NCBI RefSeq assembly: GCF_034531395.1
Contig: NZ_JARVCO010000010.1
Span: forward strand, 434,001 to 498,000
Reading direction: 5' to 3'
DNA: 64,000 bases
Source of the DNA: Pontiella agarivorans
GTDB lineage: Bacteria > Verrucomicrobiota > Kiritimatiellia > Kiritimatiellales > Pontiellaceae
Part shown: positions 59,893 through 64,000 of the stretch, piece by piece
Position numbering within the stretch: the first letter of the stretch is position 1
Layout of the letters: each line of letters opens with the position of its first letter
Position numbers and translations under genes: made by a program
Notes under the pieces: generated by a model
Database searches by the model: none
The model's input: the letters and a program-made list of their open reading frames with translations, nothing else
Told to the model about the DNA's origin: nothing

Positions 59893-62192
59893 AGCGTTTT
59901 CCTGTAGTTGCCGTCATAACTTCCAGGCATTGGAAGTCCCTTCATCGTTCTGCGGATAATTTCAGCCGCGTCCTCAGCATCAATCACTCCGTAGGAGAGA
60001 TCAATCCGGAAATGCCGCGCACCGGCGCGCAATTCATCGAGATATTCAGCCAGCGAAAAGGGGGCTTCAAAAATCAGCACAAACTGATCGCCGTTTTTCT
60101 CGATTTTCATGGGCCGGTTTTTCCGGTCGGATAAATGGTCGCCGCTCTCCGGCCGTGTTGCGGAAATCATCAGCGGCGTATGCTGATAAACCGGAACAAT
60201 GGCGCGGTCGCCCAGCAGGTTCAGTAAAGCCTTCAGGTTATCGCCCGTATCCTCCGGCGAAAGTACCAGCCCGGAAATCCCCAGTTCCTGCCACTGTTCA
60301 GCGGCTTCGGAATTCATCGTGTACAGCGGCCAGTCGGCGGTGAGATCGGGGTGGTCTGCAACCGCCTGAAGCGCGCCGATATTGGCGGCTTCGATGGGTA
60401 GGCCGTGTTTCGGGCGCTGCACGTCGTGATTCCGTTGAATAACCGGAATGGCGATTCTTGAAGGGCGGGGTTCGGTCCTTGCCGGCTCTGAGGAAATGCT
60501 GTTTTCCAGCACAACTTCCAGTTGACTCAATTCCTGTTCGGTAAGTTGCTCTAATAATGAAAGATCCCGGACTTTGACCGACCAGGATTCTTCATTTTCC
60601 GGTTCTGCCGGCGGCCGCACCAGTTTTTCCAATCGTTGGAAATGTTCGGCCTGTTTCTGCTGTTTCAGGTTTTTGCTCAGCCGATCCAGGAGTTGCCGGC
60701 GGCCTTCATTCAGCACGGAGGCCGGAGCAAAAAGACCGTGGTCTTTAACGTCCAGTGATTGGAGAACCCATTCAGTATCGCCCGTTTTTTCGAAGCTCCT
60801 GCGAATCCCCGCCTCGGTCTTTTCAGGTTTACGCGCTTCGCTCAGCGGTTCTTCAATCATCCGCTGTGCCGAAATTTTTCCGGCTTTTGCGGACAGCTGG
60901 ATGCCGCCTGGGCTCAGCTCGACAGCTGCATCGAACGGTTTGCGCTGTTTGCAGGTTCCGGGGCGCGGCGCTTCGAATCCGTAGCGCTGGCGGACGGCCT
61001 GCGACGCCGAGCAATAGAGCGGCATGCCGGCTTCAATGAACGGATGATCCGGCGGCAGCTGCACTTCGATTTCCGCCTCGGCCGGAACCTCAAACTGCAA
61101 ATGTTTTTTCCGATCATTGGAAAACCGCATTTCGCGGGCAAAAAAGTTAAACGGCGGCCGGCCGTCGCCCAGTTCGATTTTGAGTCCGTCGTGCTTCATC
61201 AGGGCGCGGGTGGAGGTAAAGCGGATCCACTGCTGCCCGCGTTCTTTAAAAACATCTTTGATTGTTCCGATCGCGGCCCCGCGGTGTCCGTTGGTGGTGG
61301 GGTCAATCGGATGGGTGTCGGCATTTTTAAGATAAAGGTCGGTGGAAGGCCGCCCGAAAATCGTCTGGATGTCGGCGAGCAGTTTCCGCTGTTCGGTCTC
61401 GCTGAGGCCCTGATCCATCCGTTTACGGTAAAAGTCGGTAACGGCACCGACATAATTCGGACCCTTCATGCGGCCTTCAATTTTAAGGGAGGCCACGCCG
61501 GTTTTCAGCAGTTCATCAAAATGCTCACCGACCGCAAAATCCTTCATCGAGAAGGGCAGGGTGGTTTTTCCCCCGCTGTCAAATTTCATACGGCAGCAGT
61601 AGGCGCATTTTCCGCGGTTGCCGCTGCGGCTGTTGCGATGCGAAGAAAAGAGGCAGAGTCCGCTGTAGGAATAACAGAGCGCGCCGTGGATAAAAACCTC
61701 GGTTTCGATGCCGCAGTTTCGGGTAATGTGTCCAATCTCCGGAAGGCTCAGTTCGCGCGCCAGCACGACGCGCGAAAAACCGAGTTCCTTCAGGAGCCGG
61801 GCTCCTGCCGGATTATGCACGGCCAGCTGGGTGCTGGCATGGAGTTCCAGAGATGGGAAAAACCGCCGCGCCATCCGCGCCACGCCCATATCCTGCACAA
61901 TCACGCCGTCGGCCTTCAGATCGTGAATCAGTGCCAGTGCTTCCAGAGCCTCCGGCAGTTCGTGCTGCTGCACGAGGGTGTTGAAGGTGAGATAGACTTT
62001 GCGGCCGTGGGCATGGGCATAGCCGATCAGTTCGTCCAGCTGTTCCGCCGTCAGGTTGACGGCTTCGGCCCGCGCGGAGAAGCGGGGCAGGCCCGCAAAG
62101 ACGGCGTCAGCACCATAATAAAAGGCCGCCCACGCTGCATCGGCGCTTCCTGCCGGTGCCAAAAGTTCTGCCTGAAAGTTACTCATGAACAT
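59889..62192 (-). CDS. Peptidase U32-family protein (RlhA/collagenase-like)
   Basis: 767 residues; the first two Met are two codons apart (62192, 62186) and neither has a clear ribosome site. N-terminal TIM-barrel U32 domain: ELLAPAGSADAAWAAFYYGADAVFAG, DGVIVQDMGVARMARRFFPSLELHASTQLAVHNPAG, EVFIHGALCYSYSGLCLFSS followed by iron-sulfur ligand cysteines (GKCAYCCRM). Large C-terminal region as in RlhA, which makes 5-hydroxycytidine at 23S rRNA C2501 in E. coli. Contains exact TTCCA palindromes at 59921 and 60627 and a near one at 61108. Confidence 0.88.
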   Translation of the reverse strand: MFMSNFQAELLAPAGSADAAWAAFYYGADAVFAGLPRFSARAEAVNLTAEQLDELIGYAHAHGRKVYLTFNTLVQQHELPEALEALALIHDLKADGVIVQDMGVARMARRFFPSLELHASTQLAVHNPAGARLLKELGFSRVVLARELSLPEIGHITRNCGIETEVFIHGALCYSYSGLCLFSSHRNSRSGNRGKCAYCCRMKFDSGGKTTLPFSMKDFAVGEHFDELLKTGVASLKIEGRMKGPNYVGAVTDFYRKRMDQGLSETEQRKLLADIQTIFGRPSTDLYLKNADTHPIDPTTNGHRGAAIGTIKDVFKERGQQWIRFTSTRALMKHDGLKIELGDGRPPFNFFAREMRFSNDRKKHLQFEVPAEAEIEVQLPPDHPFIEAGMPLYCSASQAVRQRYGFEAPRPGTCKQRKPFDAAVELSPGGIQLSAKAGKISAQRMIEEPLSEARKPEKTEAGIRRSFEKTGDTEWVLQSLDVKDHGLFAPASVLNEGRRQLLDRLSKNLKQQKQAEHFQRLEKLVRPPAEPENEESWSVKVRDLSLLEQLTEQELSQLEVVLENSISSEPARTEPRPSRIAIPVIQRNHDVQRPKHGLPIEAANIGALQAVADHPDLTADWPLYTMNSEAAEQWQELGISGLVLSPEDTGDNLKALLNLLGDRAIVPVYQHTPLMISATRPESGDHLSDRKNRPMKIEKNGDQFVLIFEAPFSLAEYLDELRAGARHFRIDLSYGVIDAEDAAEIIRRTMKGLPMPGSYDGNYRKTL
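59921..59935. repeat. TTCCA-N5-TGGAA palindrome
   Basis: TTCCAGGCATTGGAA near the 3' end of the U32-type gene; encodes LPMPGS. Confidence 0.7.
60627..60641. repeat. TTCCA-N5-TGGAA palindrome
   Basis: TTCCAATCGTTGGAA inside the U32-type gene; encodes FQRLE, in another frame from the copy at 59921. Confidence 0.7.
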
Positions 62193-62226
62193 AAGCTAAC
62201 AATTAACCACCCGCTACGCTAGAGAA

Positions 62227-62281
62227 CACCGAGATCGCAGAGAAAAAGAGGAACACTGCGTGCTCTGTGATCGCTGTGGTG
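62227..62281. repeat. Intergenic imperfect hairpin
   Basis: CACCGAGATCGCAGAGA and GCTCTGTGATCGCTGTGGTG are inverted around a short loop, filling the gap between thiH and the U32-type gene. Related in design to the CCACGGAATACAC hairpins. Confidence 0.6.
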
Positions 62282-62290
62282 AAAAATGAA

Positions 62291-63418
62291 TCAGGCTTTG
62301 GCGTAGTGAGCGGGTTCGCGATAGGCGGCGTCCCAGTTTTTGAAGACGGGTTCGAGGCCTTTTGCGCGAAGCATATCGCAGAATTCGGGAATATTGCGTT
62401 CGTCGGAAATTTCGAATTGCTCGGTGGACTCCTCGGCGTCGTCGCTGTAGCCGCCGACGGTGGTTTTGCTGGCAATGCTCATTTTAGAGATGCCGAGGCC
62501 GGCCATGCCGTCGCGGACGCGCCGGGGTTCGCGGGTGGAGAGCAGCAGCGGAGTTTCCGGCAGGCAGATGCGCATGGCGAAAATGTACTGGGCCAGCATT
62601 TTTTCGTCGACCGGGAAATCGGGCTCGAAGCCGCCCATCTGGGGGCGGATGCGCGGAAAGGAGATGGAGACGCCGGCCTGCCAGTATTTTTTCAGGAGGT
62701 ATTTGGCGTGGCGGTAGACGCAGAGCATATCGAAGCGCGGGTCGGCGAGGCCGAGAAGGGCGCCGATACCGATGGCCCGCATGCCGCCGCTGAGCGCGCG
62801 GTCGGGGGCATCGATGCGGGCGTGGAAATCGCGTTTATCGCCCCAGCGGTGCATTTTTTCGTAGATGACCGGATCGTAGGTTTCCTGATAGAGGGTCACG
62901 CCGGTGCAGCCGGCGTTGGCCAGCGTACGGTATTCTTCTTCGGCCATGGGAAAAACTTCCACCACCACCTGATGGATATATTCGGCGGCGATGGCGACGC
63001 ATTGTTCGAGGTAGGGCACGTCGGCTTCCGGCATGCGTTCGCCGGTGAGCAGCACCAGTTCCTCGAAGTGCATGTTTTTGATGGCCTCCATTTCGTGGCG
63101 CAGCTGGGCTTCGTTGAGTACGGCCCGTTTGGCGCGGCGATCGGCGGCGAGGCCGCAGTAGAGGCAGCCGCCGTTGCAGAAGTTGGAAAGATAGAGCGGG
63201 GTGTAGAGCGAGATGGTCCGGCCGAAGTGGCGACGGGTGATCGCCTGCGCCCGCCGGGCCATCGGCTCGAGATAGTCGGCCGCCTGCGGTGACAGCAGGG
63301 CCGCCAGCGTTTTTTCGTTCGGGGCATCGGCGCTGATCGCGCGTTCGATGTCTGCGGGACTGAATTCAAGATTCAGCCAGGGTTCGGGATTCAGCCAGTC
63401 AGGTAATTTTTTATTCAT
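62291..63418 (-). CDS. thiH: 2-iminoacetate synthase ThiH
   Basis: 375 residues. Radical-SAM enzyme that cleaves tyrosine to dehydroglycine for the thiazole ring of thiamine. The cluster motif CNGGCLYC is at 81-88, preceded by LYTPLYLSNF, and ThiH-typical GVTLYQETYDPVIYEKMH, SFPRIRPQMGGFEP and LLLSTREPRRVRDGM follow. It lies 74 bp after thiG on the same strand, with an intergenic hairpin between. Confidence 0.96.
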   Translation of the reverse strand: MNKKLPDWLNPEPWLNLEFSPADIERAISADAPNEKTLAALLSPQAADYLEPMARRAQAITRRHFGRTISLYTPLYLSNFCNGGCLYCGLAADRRAKRAVLNEAQLRHEMEAIKNMHFEELVLLTGERMPEADVPYLEQCVAIAAEYIHQVVVEVFPMAEEEYRTLANAGCTGVTLYQETYDPVIYEKMHRWGDKRDFHARIDAPDRALSGGMRAIGIGALLGLADPRFDMLCVYRHAKYLLKKYWQAGVSISFPRIRPQMGGFEPDFPVDEKMLAQYIFAMRICLPETPLLLSTREPRRVRDGMAGLGISKMSIASKTTVGGYSDDAEESTEQFEISDERNIPEFCDMLRAKGLEPVFKNWDAAYREPAHYAKA

Positions 63419-63434
63419 GATTCAACCATGGAAG

Positions 63435-63484
63435 ACGCTGAATACACGGAACAGATTGATTCTGAGTTCGTTGTGTATGCAGTG
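63435..63484. repeat. Intergenic imperfect hairpin (GAATACAC family)
   Basis: CGCTGAATACACGGAA and TTCGTTGTGTATGCAGTG face each other between thiG and thiH; same family as 15822-15866. Confidence 0.6.
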
Positions 63485-63492
63485 ATTTTAAT

Positions 63493-64000
63493 TTAGTCAT
63501 TTGCAGAGAGGAAGCTGGTTAACGGGGAGCTGGCAACGGCGACTTCGGAGGTCGGCATGAGGCCGGCGTTGCGGGCCATACGACCGGCTTCGACACCGGT
63601 CTTGAAGGCGGCCCCCATGGCGGCGGGATCTTCTGCGGCGGCGATGGCGGAGTTGACGAGCACAGCATCGCAACCCATTTCGAGGGCGCAGGCGGCTTCG
63701 GACGGGGAGCGGAGGCCGGCGTCAACGACGACCGGGACGTTGGCATCGCGGATAATGATTTTGATCATTTCGGCGGTGGAGAGGCCTTTGCCGGTTCCGA
63801 TGGCGGCGCCGAGCGGCATGACGGCGGCGCAGCCGATATCTTCAAGGCGTTTGGCGAGCACCGGATCGGCGGGGATATAAGGAAGAACCAGAAAATCCTG
63901 TTTAACGAGTTCAATGGCGGCTTCGTAGGTTTCGATCGGATCGGGCAGCAGGTGGTGGGGGTTGGGGTGGATTTCCAGTTTCACGAAAGGGCTTTTGCTC
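63493..64000 (-). CDS. thiG: Thiazole synthase ThiG (5' end beyond window)
   Basis: The last about 169 residues are present. The frame continues to the window edge ([20 protein letters not shown]), so the GTG inside it is internal. Family motifs: [72 protein letters not shown] and [19 protein letters not shown]. Condenses deoxyxylulose phosphate, dehydroglycine and ThiS thiocarboxylate. The active-site Lys that forms the Schiff base lies off the edge. Confidence 0.95.
   Translation of the reverse strand, partial: SKSPFVKLEIHPNPHHLLPDPIETYEAAIELVKQDFLVLPYIPADPVLAKRLEDIGCAAVMPLGAAIGTGKGLSTAEMIKIIIRDANVPVVVDAGLRSPSEAACALEMGCDAVLVNSAIAAAEDPAAMGAAFKTGVEAGRMARNAGLMPTSEVAVASSPLTSFLSAND

Noticed and set aside
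63984-63984. GTG as the real start of thiG
   Set aside because: The frame stays open to the window edge, and this residue aligns with an internal Val in VKLE of ThiG.

Overview
The window comes from a moderately GC-rich, double-membraned bacterium. The best guess is the PVC superphylum, probably a Kiritimatiellota (Pontiella-like) relative. This rests on SHD1-like secreted proteins, a secreted formylglycine-enzyme-like protein beside a calcium-repeat secreted protein, a bactofilin-like membrane protein linked to FloA and NfeD, and E. coli-type phosphoglucomutase. It is an inference from gene content; no rRNA or other decisive marker is present. I see no tRNA, rRNA, CRISPR array, transposase or prophage. 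Most of the window is ordinary chromosome.

Layout. 0-8 kb: two membrane proteins on +, then a long minus-strand block: divIC-like, nfeD, a bactofilin-like membrane protein, floA, an anchored acidic protein, an inositol-phosphatase homologue, a methyltransferase and nth. 8-11 kb: enolase with an added lysine-rich tail, and a secreted SHD1/C39-like protease. 11-15.4 kb (+): phospholipase D lipoprotein, a Cache sensor fused to an AlbA/Schlafen domain, and TatD. 15.4-21 kb (-): ftsK (no membrane domain), a leucine-rich-variant repeat protein and two small coiled-coil proteins, plus two acetyltransferases. 21-24 kb (+): Bax-inhibitor-1 protein and a membrane/coiled-coil pair. 24-27 kb (-): FKBP, pgm, adenylate-kinase-like. 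27-31 kb: two overlapping SPFH genes whose products carry three tandem N-terminal repeats, then a zinc-ribbon protein. 31-37 kb: parvulin, ruvAB, typA and small secreted proteins. 37-40 kb: an RRM protein with the relic of a second copy, and two secreted proteins. 40-45 kb (-): tldD/tldE pair, MFS transporter and flavodoxin-ferredoxin protein. 45.5-46.05 kb: an array of hairpin repeats.

46-52.7 kb is an electrophile/quinone/nitro-reduction island: quinone oxidoreductase, ferric-reductase-like flavoprotein, three nitroreductases (one a predicted lipoprotein), a cupin-like lipoprotein, a quinol-monooxygenase-like protein and a TetR regulator. The TetR gene has a 15-bp palindromic operator on each side. 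A decayed second tetR-operator-nitroreductase unit lies 2.7 kb away. 53-59.5 kb: a sodium:solute symporter, then an iron operon (small protein, LbtU-like porin, FeoA, FeoB, FeoC-like) behind a DtxR-like palindrome. 59.5-64 kb (-): DUF2721, a U32 peptidase/RlhA-like protein, thiH, and a thiG that runs off the edge.

Two repeat families cross the map. One is a 15-bp palindrome TTCCA-N5-TGGAA with 11 exact copies, where about 0.06 would be expected by chance, inside genes in all three reading frames and between genes. The other is a set of long imperfect intergenic hairpins built on CRCNGAATACAC-like arms. These, the repeat-bearing SPFH pair, the enolase tail, the Cache-AlbA fusion and the duplicated tetR-operator-nitroreductase unit are the most novel items here.
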